The position numbers and the translations under genes are program-made. Shown piece after piece: positions 10,071 to 20,372 of a stretch of 24,954 nt of DNA. Source of the DNA: Sphaeroforma sirkka (Eukaryota; Opisthokonta; Ichthyosporea; Ichthyophonida); NCBI GenBank assembly GCA_001586965.3, contig LUCW03000530.1, positions 82,501 to 107,454 of the forward strand. Direction: 5' to 3'. Below the pieces are notes generated by a model. That model searched no databases and was not told the origin of the DNA. It was given only the letters and a program-made list of their open reading frames with translations. Position 1 is the stretch's first letter; each line of letters begins with the position of its first letter.

Positions 10071-11143
10071 ATGGCCGCAAAAGATTCAAGGGTTAGTCTG
10101 TCCCGTCAAATCATTAAACGGATGAATTGGAGTATGACGCAAACGGCCCGAGTTGGTATGGAACATGTGTATCAAGTGTATTGCAAACTCTAATCCCCTT
10201 TATGTCTACCTATCCTATGCCGCTCCCAACCACAGGTCTTCGTTTTAGTGAATGTATTCACAACGGTATCATGGATCGCTATTAAATATCTCCTAGATCG
10301 GCTCTGGCCTTCGTTCAAGGTATGTCTTTCGCCTTGCTGAGTCCATCATGCAATCTATCGCGTCTTTCACCAAGTATTTTTATGGCCAATGTCACACATT
10401 CTATGGACAATGTCATCCACTACAGATGTGTACCATCACATAAGGTTATATTTGATGAGTTAGCCCTGTCCGAAGTGTCATACGAATGAATCTTTGGGGA
10501 CTTGCTCGTGTGCATTCGCTTCTCGCTTACAAATTGCCCATTGACATCATTGCCGGCAGAAGGTTTTTCTTACCTGTACACACTTATGCAGCATGGATTT
10601 AATCTCTCCCTCATGTCCTGTCCCAAAAATCAACTCCGTCTCTCGCTTTGTTCCATGTCACAACCCATATCAGGCTATCAATCCCCCACACAAGAAATGG
10701 TATGTGGTGGCGAATATCTCCAAGGCATGCTGCTTAGGCGTGACGGTGGTCAGGTAAATATACAATAACAGTGTTTGTATGTTCGTATGTATATTTGTTG
10801 GTAAGTTCCGGGTTGTTTGTCGTGACAGCTTAACTTGCATTCCCGGAGATCAAGTGCAATTGTCCATCCATTCCCTTATGCGCCACTGCATCGTATATCT
10901 CATCCATATTCATAGTACATCCTCTCATTCGCTCATGAAATTTACACTTCAATACACCTCCCAGTTGCTCGTGGTGGTATTACGCCTACCACGCCTACAT
11001 TCTACAGGAACGAGATTTATCAGCTACTATCATGTACCTGGTCAAGTTCAGTGGTGCGACGTATGTCACTACAGATTTTGTAGCATTGTATATGGTCCCG
11101 AAGCTACCTCAGTCTACCAAGGTAAAATAGTGTATATGTGAGC

Positions 11144-11187
<44 letters not shown>

Positions 11188-12510
11188 GTAAATGTATATG
11201 TGTATGTATGCATTATACATATATATATATACGCACTAACGCTACGCACGCACGCATCATCAACACATATTACATATATATATATATATATATACGCAAT
11301 GTATACATCATATATACGTGTGTTCTGTGTGCGCGCATATATGCATATTATTATTATATATCATAATAATAATATAACATATATATATATATATTATTAC
11401 ATCTATTACATATATTACATATATATATATATTATATATATATATATATATTATGCACGCATCCAAATATATATATATATATAATATATATATTATATAT
11501 ACATACATATATATATATATATACACATACATACATACATATTATTATATATTATATGTAATGCATGCGCACGCACGTGGCATATGAACGTATGTATGTA
11601 TGTCTGTCTGTGTGTCTGTATGGATGATGCATATATGTACACACGTATTGCGTACATACATACATACATCAGGGCAAACCCATATCTGGTACATACATGT
11701 CCGCCCACGTTTGTATTACAAGCATATAACAACATTATATTATATATGTGTATACATATTATATATATATATATATATATATTATTATTACTACATTACA
11801 TTTATATATATATACATATGCTAACAACTATATAATATATGTTCAACATATCAACAACACATCAACCCAACATAACATATATAACATAAACATATATATA
11901 TATACATATATATACATATATATCCAGATATAATCGATATATATAATCAACATATTTTGCATGCGCATACGCATTGCACGTTATTATTTTGTAATTTATA
12001 TATACATATGTATGCATATACATATATACATGTATGCGTGTGTGTGTGCATATTATATATATTATAATATAAACATAAACATACATTATTATATATAGAT
12101 ACATACAGATATATACAGAGATACATTGATACATGCACTGTATATAATATATTATACATATACATATAACATACATACATATATATGTCAGTGCGCGCGC
12201 ATGTGCAAAAGCGTCTGTATACATTTATACACACACGTATAACCGTATTGATTATATATACATATATATATATATATGCATGTATGCATATTTAGTATAT
12301 TGATAATGACACACATGTATCATCATCAATATCATCATTATACATATATATATATATACATATACATATGTGTGTGTGTGTGTCTGTATATTATATATAT
12401 ATATATATATATCATCTCTGCACATCCGTATGTCTGTTTATATGTATCTGTATTTAATTTATATACATAAATTCATATATATATATATATATCTGTATTT
12501 AATTATATAC

Positions 12511-12541
<31 letters not shown>

Positions 12542-12719
12542 TAATACATGTGTATATTCACATATGTATACCTCACACACTCACACGCTATCACGCACAC
12601 CACACCACATACTTATATATGTATATATATGTGTGTGTATGTATGAATATATATATATATCTTCTTTCATCATCATCTCTACCCACCCACCACCCCTATA
12701 TATGTATATATATATATTT

Positions 12720-12753
<34 letters not shown>

Positions 12754-15727
12754 TATACGTACAATACACACACACCTATATATATATATATTTATGTTAA
12801 TAAATACGTACATATATATGTACATCATATGTACATATTTATACATACATACATATATATATATATACGTTTAAATTTCATATGCACAGAGTTGTATGTT
12901 TTTCGTTGTTTGTACGATCTTGTGAAGGTATGCGATCTTCAGGTCTTGAGGTTTTTCCATCACGGTCAGCTGGGTTTCTTTGCGTTCATTTGTATGTATT
13001 TATATTTCGTCTTGATCAAGCGGCGCGCCTAGTTGCGCGTGTATGCATGCGTGTGAGTGATGCTATCAAAGTTGATTAATTCTACTCTGTGATTGTCAAG
13101 GCACGTACTGCCAGGTAGTAGATACCCACTGTTCGGCGTGTATACGTGCTTGGTTGTTGGGAGGAAGAGGTTTGGGGGTGTTGAGGCCTTGTCCTTCACT
13201 ACCACAACATCTTAGACAGATTTAATTGCAAGAACCGAACGGCACAACCACTGGACGAGAGTGACTTGCCATCCCTCTATTCATAAAACGATGTTATTCG
13301 CACTATCGATTCCACACCAACTATATATTTCGTCAGCTCGCGTACCGTCTCATATGAAGTTGAAGCTTTTTCGTTTCCGAATGGAGAAATGTTGTTTTCA
13401 ATTCTGTATCAGGCAAGTGTACCGTCAATGCAGCACGCTTGCTTACATCCACATCACGCATAACTATCAGTTCATATTGGAGCGACACCCGCTTATGCAA
13501 AACAACTGGAATCACACAGCATGAGTATTTCATAAACAAACGTAGTGCACTATACTTGCCACTTCTTGCCTTCAGGTACATAGCTAACCATGTACTCATC
13601 AACACTGACCAGGTGCATCACTACGTGTCTACCACGCTGTTCTTCCTCGTGGCTATATATGATCTAAACCACGCCGATATTGTGCACATGATCAATATCT
13701 ACGCCTTCTTCAGCACTTTGGTATGGTATGTGTTATGATCAGGTAGTGTGTGCTTTGCTTCTATTGCGTTGTACATAGCCGTGTATATGTTGTGTTTACA
13801 CGAGGTCTAGCCGTGTTGATATGGTAAGTTGTATTTATCGTGCTCGGCGCTTTGATACGATATGACGCTGTTTTACATATCACAATTTTTGGTTAACATT
13901 TGTGCACAAGGGGGTTGGTATGAATTACTCCCCGAGCATTTAACGATTGGATGCGGGTTGTGCACTTAGCTTTATATCGATGGGCCACTGCTGTACTATT
14001 TGGAAAGCCACCATGACGCTAAATACTTGCTAGCAGCATTTGACCGAATATCTGCGTGTTGCAGTTGTTATGAGCGACTGACGTATGGAACTCTCAAAAC
14101 ATGTTACCTAAAATGTTTGAGAAATTTGCTCGCCTACACTTTGGGGCTTTGCAGAACCATGGTTTTATAACTGTGTGAGCAAAACGTCACACAAGAATAG
14201 AATGCCTACAGTGGAACACGGATGAACACATCGGATGATAGGACCACGCTAGGATGTCAATTGTTGCGTGCATGTTTGTTCCGTGCGTATAGCGTGGCGT
14301 GAGTGAGATTCTGCTAGTGTTTGACAGCTGCAATCCTTCTGCTCGTCTGCATTTGGCTTTGTTCGTCTTTCGGTTCACGCACATCAGTAAGCGTCATTTC
14401 GATATTTCAAATATAGGACTCATCACACGTGCCCAATTAGCAATTGTATTCTCACTAATAACCCCCCACCTATTTTAAGGCGTTCACAACCAATCTGTTC
14501 TTGGCCTTGAGGGTGATGTATGCAAAGACGCACCCCACTGTGATGCGCGGATTAGCCATGTGGTCGTTCGTGGTCTACCTGGCAGCCTGCACCGGAAACT
14601 GGATATTGCAGGTATTGTACTGAGTAAATGCCGTTTTGTAACATATTTTTCCGAATAAAGATGAAGGTGAATAATGATAAGATCTAGCGTTTTGATTGTA
14701 TAGTTTGATCGAAATAGGTCAGGATAAACTAGCGCCGGTTCCCGCAAAACGAGCCTAGCATTTCCGCGATAAAAGTTTTGAAGTTGATTCTGGGCGATGT
14801 TCCTGTTGTCGCACGATTTGCTAACTCTCACAGGGATTCCCCATCTTGGCATAAATTCTTAATTTCCACATAAATCACATCGCGGCACACATGCACCTCT
14901 CTGCAAGCCTTTCGGCTCTGTATACCCAACACCCTCTCACTCTTTCATCAGGGTTGGTGGCTGTTGAGGCACGTAATAGATTTAAGGTTATCAATCCCGG
15001 CGCTATTTTACATACTCTTCTTGGCTTTGGTCATAAATGATGACATTGTGCTCCTCAGGTGAGTTAAGTGCGGATATCAATGTTCTAGTTCAACCTTTTA
15101 CTTTTGTTGCTATATTTTTGTGTGGAGAATTACACACATATGTGCTCATTCAAATATACACGTGTATTGGGGAGAAAAATATCTACAATTTGTAACATGG
15201 GTGATATAACTATAAGAGTATACATATATGGGGGTCTATGCTAGTCGATAGCGGTATATGGTCTTTGACTGGCAGTGTACTACTATCCATAATCTAGTAG
15301 AGATGTAGCTAGTATCCCTATATGGAAGTATACACTGATGCACATAGTACCTTTTGCGTGATGAGGTATTAGGAGACTAATATCTTCTAATCTCAAGCTT
15401 ACACCTGACGGCGGGTAGCTGATACGGTGACAGTTTTTGATCACACTTCCAGGACGTTCATATAGTGAACGCTACTATGTATTGTGTGATAGTATTTACA
15501 CGTGAATGGTAGGCGATTTTTGTGACTCCATTAGGCATTTGCATTAGAAAAAAGGTCCGTCGCAGTTGAATGTAATGCTATTTTGGTGACAATTTTCTAG
15601 CTCAAGTTGAAAACGTGTAGAATAGCCTTGTTTCATATTTTAAAACTATTTTTTTTTCTGCAGGTGGCTATACCAGGCAGGATTCGAGACGCAAGATACT
15701 TCCGCCACCACCAAAAAGAAGCAATAA
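10071..15727 (+). CDS. TLC-domain (TRAM-LAG1-CLN8-like) multipass membrane protein, eight exons, complete
   Basis: Exons 10071-10091, 10236-10319, 10695-10753, 10965-11121, 13613-13720, 14480-14611, 14952-15058 and 15664-15727 join in matching phases to give 243 aa. The ATG sits in a good context (ccagATGG). About seven hydrophobic segments are visible: roughly residues 8-27, 37-58, 80-103, 110-126, 131-153, 166-187 and 198-222. The run [20 protein letters not shown] followed directly by [17 protein letters not shown] (HH at 109-110), and a later [10 protein letters not shown], resemble the TLC pattern of a Tyr/Asp helix, a His-His pair and an Asn/Arg-containing helix. The tail ends KKKQ, a KKXX-type ER retrieval signal. 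TLC proteins act on or sense membrane lipids. Ceramide synthases are one branch, but the full LAG1 motif is not seen, so the substrate is unknown. Exon 5's acceptor (ctgaccag) is weak and was chosen by phase and family fit. Confidence 0.82.
11122..13612 (+). other. 2.5-kb intron 4 of the TLC gene, mostly microsatellite
   Basis: The intron runs from the GTAAAA donor at 11122 to the acceptor at 13611-13612. About 1.7 kb of it is TA-rich simple repeat. The remaining 740 bases (12870-13612) are of ordinary composition, and I find no exon in them that fits the phase 0 join on both sides. Confidence 0.65.
11146..12868. repeat. Long compound (TA)n/(ATT)n/(CA)n microsatellite field
   Basis: Pure TA runs of 20-40 bases alternate with ATTATT, TACATACA, GTGTGTG and CACACA stretches for about 1.7 kb inside intron 4 of the TLC gene. 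The open frames of Tyr and Ile on both strands are repeat artefacts. Confidence 0.95.
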
Positions 15728-15728
15728 A
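15723..15728 (+). terminator. AATAAA overlapping the TLC gene stop codon
   Basis: The last codons read AAG CAA TAA followed by AACG, so the stop TAA (15725-15727) lies inside an AATAAA hexamer. It is the nearest poly(A) signal to the coding end. Usage is inferred. Confidence 0.5.
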
Positions 15729-15877
15729 ACGAGGAAATGTTCAAAATATTTCAATTGTGCCTGGGACGTGTCCGTCAGCCTTGTTTTTTTTTTTCTTTAG
15801 ATCATGAATGTACTTGATGTTTTACTTTGTAAGACCTACATTATCCTCGGCCGTGATTATCATATCATAGGGCCTAT

Positions 15878-16410
15878 TCAACAAGGTATCCACGTATCGT
15901 TGCCCACCATGCGGGGTAATGGTAACGGAAGTGTCGTATATAGCAGGCAGCAGTAGGCAACAGGTCCTGCATAGTTTGACACGAGGTAGTATGATAATTG
16001 TCTGTCTATCAGCTTGAAGTGGTCCAAAGCTTTGACCTGCGTAAGGTTAAACTCGCTGCCTGAAACACTCTCAAGTTGTGAGGAATAGTGGCATAATACC
16101 TGCGTTGTCATCGTACGAGGCCAGTGTAAAGAATGCCTTCTGCGCTGAGTCGTGGAACGACACCTCAAGTATCCCGATGGGTAGTTGGTGAATACCGCAA
16201 AACGGTCCGTAAACTGGTTCAAGTTTGTACAGTGCGCCGGAATTTCACATGCTTGCTTGAGAGGCGGTCCAGCATCGATAATTTTGGACTACTTGACACA
16301 TTACCATGGCGTAAGCGACTTAGCTGCGCGGGTATCATATTGATGTAACTATCCAGCATTGTTTGTTCCGCGTTGTTTGTGGAGCAAACGATGGTTCCAA
16401 TTCTGAGAGC
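15878..16410 (-). pseudogene. Coding-like stretch of unknown family, probably a broken gene copy
   Basis: On the minus strand, protein-like sequence follows an acceptor-like tttctag just beyond 16410 and continues to a stop at 15878. It includes stretches such as ALRIGTIVCSTNNAEQTMLD, LKQACEIPAHCTNLNQFTDR, EVSFHDSAQKAFFTLASYDD and VKALDHFKLIDRQLSYYLVS. The coding-like signal passes between frames about three times, so no single frame spans it. Some joins could be very short introns (one candidate is about 40 bases), but the other introns in this window are 144 bases or longer. A decayed gene copy or an element remnant is therefore more likely. I do not recognise the family and see no terminal repeats around it. 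The opposite strand gives only Arg-rich, low-quality frames. Confidence 0.35.
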
Positions 16411-17093
16411 CTAGAAAGCCGGCTTTACACCCAAACACAACCAAATGATGAAATGCCAAACTGAAGTATGCATATCGTACTGAAGACGACCTACCTACTA
16501 TATAATCGTTCCAAACAGCAAGAGTCGCATGCGTAAATAAAACAGATTAATATGAACTCACTAAGAAATGTAAAATTTGGCAAAGCGATAACATGCGAGG
16601 GATTTGTACTTCGCAATAGCTATGTGAAACAGAGACGACACTTTCAAGTTGTAGGATCTAATTACTTCTGATACATGAGGTGCTAAACTTTCTCTTCTGT
16701 ATCTTGATGTAAAGGTGTGGCTTTGAAATCGCTCTTGTTGCTAATCAGGCTTGTAACATTCACATCTGTAAATATCGAATGTCCTGCATATGTGGCTGAT
16801 TGCTTGAGATGTCGTTCGCCATAGAAATTTAGTTTCATAATCCTTATTCCACTGCATGACAACCTACGTGCACATGTATGTATAATGTCTGACCAAAATA
16901 TTAATATAGGCTTCTAAAGGTACTCGACGGCAGCCAAAGATGACTGACAAGAGCTTTCAGGCCATAATACGCCCGTTCATTGGAGTGTGTGATACACAAG
17001 AGATTTTTTTGTTTGTAACTTTCGAACGTCGTGAGCAAAGCAGACATGACATTTCAAAACATCATATTGTTCAATTCACCTTGTCAACTGCTC
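16411..17093. other. Spacer; nothing firmly supported
   Basis: This AT-rich sequence lies between the coding-like stretch and the left edge of the inverted duplication. It holds a 58-codon plus-strand open frame (16940-17116) that I do not accept as a gene, and no RNA gene or mobile element that I can see. Confidence 0.45.
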
Positions 17094-17201
17094 AAAAGCG
17101 TGAAAAGAAAGAATGAGAAGTCGAGTATGCCACCGGGCAACTCACATCAACGACTTTCATTCTCAGTTCGATTATGATAGACTTTGTCAACCTAATCACT
17201 C

Positions 17202-17207
17202 TTTATT
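17202..17207 (-). terminator. AATAAA poly(A) signal, left copy
   Basis: TTTATT on the plus strand is AATAAA on the coding strand. It lies 48 bases after the stop codon of the left secreted-protein gene, in sequence shared with the right copy. Confidence 0.6.
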
Positions 17208-17254
17208 GAATATTAACATATATATACTATGCCTGCTTGAGAATCAAGATTGGC

Positions 17255-17761
17255 TTACTTACGGGCACCTGCATCTGCAACCGCTTCCTCAACATTACCT
17301 GACGCTGCTACTACTCCAGCATCAATGGCAGATTCAGTGCAGGTTTGTACATCATCTGTTCCACAGCATGCGGCAATGGGATCGACGAAGTCCGCCTGGA
17401 AATCCGCGGCTAGTCCTTCAGTGTTGTATCCCGCGTTGCAGGCGGCTGTGGCGGCGCAATCTGCCTCGTCGTAGCAGGCCTCAACATCTGTGGTAACAGA
17501 GGCGAGCAATGTTTCGATAGTAGCTACGTAGGAAGCGGCAGGGCTAATCTTTAACAGTGGCTTTAACTCTGTGAACTTTTCGTTAACCCCATCGACGAGC
17601 AATTTCTCGAGGCACTCCACGGTGTTGGCTCCCTCTTCGTAGCAACCATTGGTGACAGCGCCGGCCTTAATGGCATCGATGGCGGCTCCGTCACCGGTCG
17701 GGAGCTGACGACCATAGGCGTATGAGGCGATGGCGGCAACTACAACAGCTTGGAATTTCAT
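17255..17761 (-). CDS. Predicted secreted cysteine-containing protein, left copy (168 aa)
   Basis: This intronless 168-aa gene reads leftward from ATG at 17761-17759. Residues 1-17 (MKFQAVVVAAIASYAYG) form a classic signal peptide: a short basic start, an Ala/Val core and small residues before a likely cleavage ahead of RQLP. The mature part is acidic and rich in Ala, Asp and Glu. It has eight cysteines at 40, 50, 96, 102, 108, 132, 133 and 141, an even number that could form four disulfides. There is no membrane segment, GPI-type tail or N-glycosylation site. I recognise no family. The spaced cysteines suggest a small secreted or wall protein, but that is inference. Coding DNA is identical to the right copy. 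A TATA box lies 75 bases upstream and AATAAA 48 bases downstream. The last codons create a consensus GTAAGT donor just before the TAA. Confidence 0.88.
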   Translation of the reverse strand: MKFQAVVVAAIASYAYGRQLPTGDGAAIDAIKAGAVTNGCYEEGANTVECLEKLLVDGVNEKFTELKPLLKISPAASYVATIETLLASVTTDVEACYDEADCAATAACNAGYNTEGLAADFQADFVDPIAACCGTDDVQTCTESAIDAGVVAASGNVEEAVADAGARK

Positions 17762-17835
17762 TTTCGTTTATTTGATTGTACTGAATACTGGGTTTATGAG
17801 GCGGAAGTGTGAAGTAAAGAGGCTGTGTTGGTCTG

Positions 17836-17843
17836 CTTTTATA
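17836..17843 (-). promoter_or_regulatory. TATA box of left secreted-protein gene
   Basis: TATAAAAG on the coding strand, in the context gcgTATAAAAGc. The same block occurs at the matching place before the right copy although the surrounding promoter has diverged. It lies about 75 bases before the ATG, giving a predicted leader of roughly 45-50 bases. Confidence 0.7.
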
Positions 17844-17880
17844 CGCTTAAATATTTCACGTAGTCGCGTATAATATGAAG

Positions 17881-19709
17881 AGACCGTATTAAAGTTACCT
17901 GTCAATAAGTAAACAATAAATTCATAGAGCCGCGGAGTCTTAGTAAGTGTGCGCGTGTGTGTGAGGGGCGTAACCGCGCAAGCATAAAAAAGCTATACTT
18001 TTTTAATATATAAAAACAGAGCTGAAAGAAACAAAACAAATATTATTACCTAAATTATGATGAAGATTAATGTACATAAATATAGAGTTTATGTTTTTCT
18101 AGTATGGCATCACTACATCAGGCAGACCTGAGACCAATAAAGTATATTTAGTTATTTACATACAAGCAAGCGTCAACACAACCAATAAATATACACTTGT
18201 CTTTTGATTTGGTGGAAATATTTACGTCTGAGATTCTGTACATGGCAACAATACTCTCTTGTGTTCCGGACAAAAACTTGCAAGAAAAAGGGATGAATAA
18301 AAAAGAATAAGCATGTATGTATAATGTATGTATGTAGAGAAAGAATAAAGATCGGACTATGTAAAATCGAAAAGGTAAATATTGTCCGAAAAAGAAGTAA
18401 AGACTTGTATTCAAAATTATTTCATTCTGTAAATTTCATTGGACAGAATCAATTTATGCCATTTTATCTCTCGGCTCAGAGGATCTGAATCTTTAGACTT
18501 CCAAAGTCCCAAGTCCCAAGTTTCACCAACAGTCCAACACAAGGGTGAACGCCATTATTTACGCCAATATATTTTATTAGTTGAACATATGTACAGTCAT
18601 ATTTACACCCATGTGGGCCATTTTAAAAACCATCGAGCCATCACGATCTACAAGGAACTCTACTGATAATTACATGCTTTTAGTTCCCTACCGACGCTAG
18701 ATTTTATTTTTTTATGTATGTATGTATAATTTAAAAATAGAGGCTATGGTAGGTATGACTATTTACTTGTAAGTTGTGGCAGTGAGTGTTCAATTTTTAA
18801 AAGGCTATTAGCATTGAGTATTGGCTATCATTTTGAGTATTATGTATTGAACTATACACAGTATTTAGAGGTGTTTTAGTGCTGTCCAATCATTCCAATG
18901 GATACTTTTACGAAAGGGGATGGCTGGAGCTTGGACTTTGGAGGCTGTCGCCCGTTATTTTATTTATATATATATATATCTACAAAACAACAATAAATAG
19001 CGCCGGAGCCGTCGTGCATTTTCACGAATTGGTTGTATATTTGGTATTTGTTTTAGAAGAAGAAACAATGTAAAAATATTTATATATGTAAATACAGTAA
19101 ATATGTGCATACATACTGTGTGTAAATATTTAGTATTTTTTTAAATAAATATTTAGTGTTGTGAATCAACGATTGTTTTACTTTTACTATTATTATTTGT
19201 GTTTTTAGAAAAAAAACCTAAACAAAACAAGGGATATCATTTTTATGTTCTGTGTTCAGAAGGCTATGATTTTTTTTAAAAAAGGGCTTGAGCTTCTGCT
19301 TTGAACCTTCAGCCTTGTTTGTGGCTCTTGAGACTAGAGATTTTACGGTAAATCTATAAATAAAAAAGGTACATCTCATGAAGACGTTAAACTTGATATT
19401 TTTTTAAAAACACAAAACAGTCTTTGCTTCACTGTTAAATAGGGAACAATTGGGGTTTTTTATACTTTGTATGCTTTCGCCTTATATAGAAAAATACTCG
19501 ACAAATTACGTTCTGATCAAAGGGGACTAATTTATATTATCACACAATATCACACAATGTTGAGTTGTTGGCGAACCCCCGCAGTCCCGCACCCGAACAT
19601 GTATATGTATGTAGCTTCTTAGAAATTAAGTAAAACACACGAGCGGACAGAGAGAATCCGCTACTGTTCTATGCACATATTTACTACACTACGTGGTGCG
19701 CTATACGCC
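17881..19709. other. Spacer between the two arms of the inverted duplication
   Basis: About 1.8 kb of AT-rich DNA with several poly-T and poly-A runs, between two divergent promoters. The few open frames (for example 18439-18666) have no splice partners, no start context and no recognisable motif. Regulatory elements shared by the two genes could lie here, but I cannot point to any beyond the TATA blocks. Confidence 0.5.
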
Positions 19710-19731
19710 TCTCTACTATGTGAAATAAGCG

Positions 19732-19739
19732 TATAAAAG
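19732..19739 (+). promoter_or_regulatory. TATA box of right secreted-protein gene
   Basis: TATAAAAG in the context gcgTATAAAAGcgga, 81 bases before the ATG at 19813. It is conserved with the left copy amid substitutions and indels on both sides, which argues that it is functional. Confidence 0.72.
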
Positions 19740-19812
19740 CGGATCAACACAGCAATTTTAGTTCACACTTCTCCTCATAAGCCCAGTATTCAGTACAATC
19801 AAATAAACGAAA

Positions 19813-20319
19813 ATGAAATTCCAAGCTGTTGTAGTTGCCGCCATCGCCTCATACGCCTATGGTCGTCAGCTCCCGACCGGTGACGGAGCCGCCATCGATG
19901 CCATTAAGGCCGGCGCTGTCACCAATGGTTGCTACGAAGAGGGAGCCAACACCGTGGAGTGCCTCGAGAAATTGCTCGTCGATGGGGTTAACGAAAAGTT
20001 CACAGAGTTAAAGCCACTGTTAAAGATTAGCCCTGCCGCTTCCTACGTAGCTACTATCGAAACATTGCTCGCCTCTGTTACCACAGATGTTGAGGCCTGC
20101 TACGACGAGGCAGATTGCGCCGCCACAGCCGCCTGCAACGCGGGATACAACACTGAAGGACTAGCCGCGGATTTCCAGGCGGACTTCGTCGATCCCATTG
20201 CCGCATGCTGTGGAACAGATGATGTACAAACCTGCACTGAATCTGCCATTGATGCTGGAGTAGTAGCAGCGTCAGGTAATGTTGAGGAAGCGGTTGCAGA
20301 TGCAGGTGCCCGTAAGTAA
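19813..20319 (+). CDS. Predicted secreted cysteine-containing protein, right copy (168 aa)
   Basis: Compared block by block, all 507 coding bases equal those of the left copy, including synonymous positions, so both genes make the same protein. The leader just before the ATG (CCCAGTATTCAGTACAATCA and on to AAACGAAA) is also identical except for one G/A change near its upstream end. Upstream of that the promoters differ considerably, so expression may differ. The coding region is much richer in G+C than its surroundings and shows orderly codon use, as expected of a well-expressed gene. Function is unknown. The contrast between identical coding DNA and diverged flanks suggests recent gene conversion. 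Confidence 0.88.
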   Translation: MKFQAVVVAAIASYAYGRQLPTGDGAAIDAIKAGAVTNGCYEEGANTVECLEKLLVDGVNEKFTELKPLLKISPAASYVATIETLLASVTTDVEACYDEADCAATAACNAGYNTEGLAADFQADFVDPIAACCGTDDVQTCTESAIDAGVVAASGNVEEAVADAGARK

Positions 20320-20366
20320 GCCAATCTTGATTCTCAAGCAGGCATAGTATATATATGTTAATATTC

Positions 20367-20372
20367 AATAAA
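20367..20372 (+). terminator. AATAAA poly(A) signal, right copy
   Basis: AATAAA in the context attcAATAAAgag, 48 bases after the stop codon. It is shared exactly with the left copy and supports TAA at 20317-20319 as the real coding end. Confidence 0.65.

Larger units (their letters stand above)
17094..17880 (-). repeat. Left arm of inverted gene duplication
   Basis: The reverse complement of this arm matches about 19710-20476. Identity is complete over the 507-base coding region and for most of the adjoining 5' leader (about 35 bases) and 3' UTR (about 85 bases). It drops outside: the promoter parts differ by many substitutions and small indels, and the far 3' end differs by short replacements before the last shared CACGCTTT. 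The spacer between the arms is about 1.8 kb. Confidence 0.85.

Noticed and set aside
10061-10091. Alternative exon beginning AAGCGTGCC joined to the 9359 donor
   Set aside because: The frame it produces cannot continue into the clearly coding exon at 10236 without a stop. The ATG at 10071 fits that exon in phase.
12370-13032. 220-codon open frame on the plus strand
   Set aside because: Almost all of it is TATA/TACA repeat coding for Tyr, Ile and Cys. It lies inside the large intron of the TLC gene and its non-repeat tail has no splice partner.
14484-14852. 122-codon minus-strand frame
   Set aside because: It is antisense to a well-supported exon (14480-14611) of the TLC gene and has no motif of its own.
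16940-17116. 58-codon plus-strand open frame starting MTDKSFQAIIRPFIG
   Set aside because: Composition is plausible, but there is no upstream splice or promoter evidence. It runs into the edge of the duplication, and a frame of this length is expected by chance in 25 kb.
17113-17496. 127-codon frame antisense to the left secreted-protein gene, with a near-identical partner at 20078-20458
   Set aside because: Its conservation between copies follows from the identical sense coding region. The His/Gln/Arg-rich product looks like a frame shadow.
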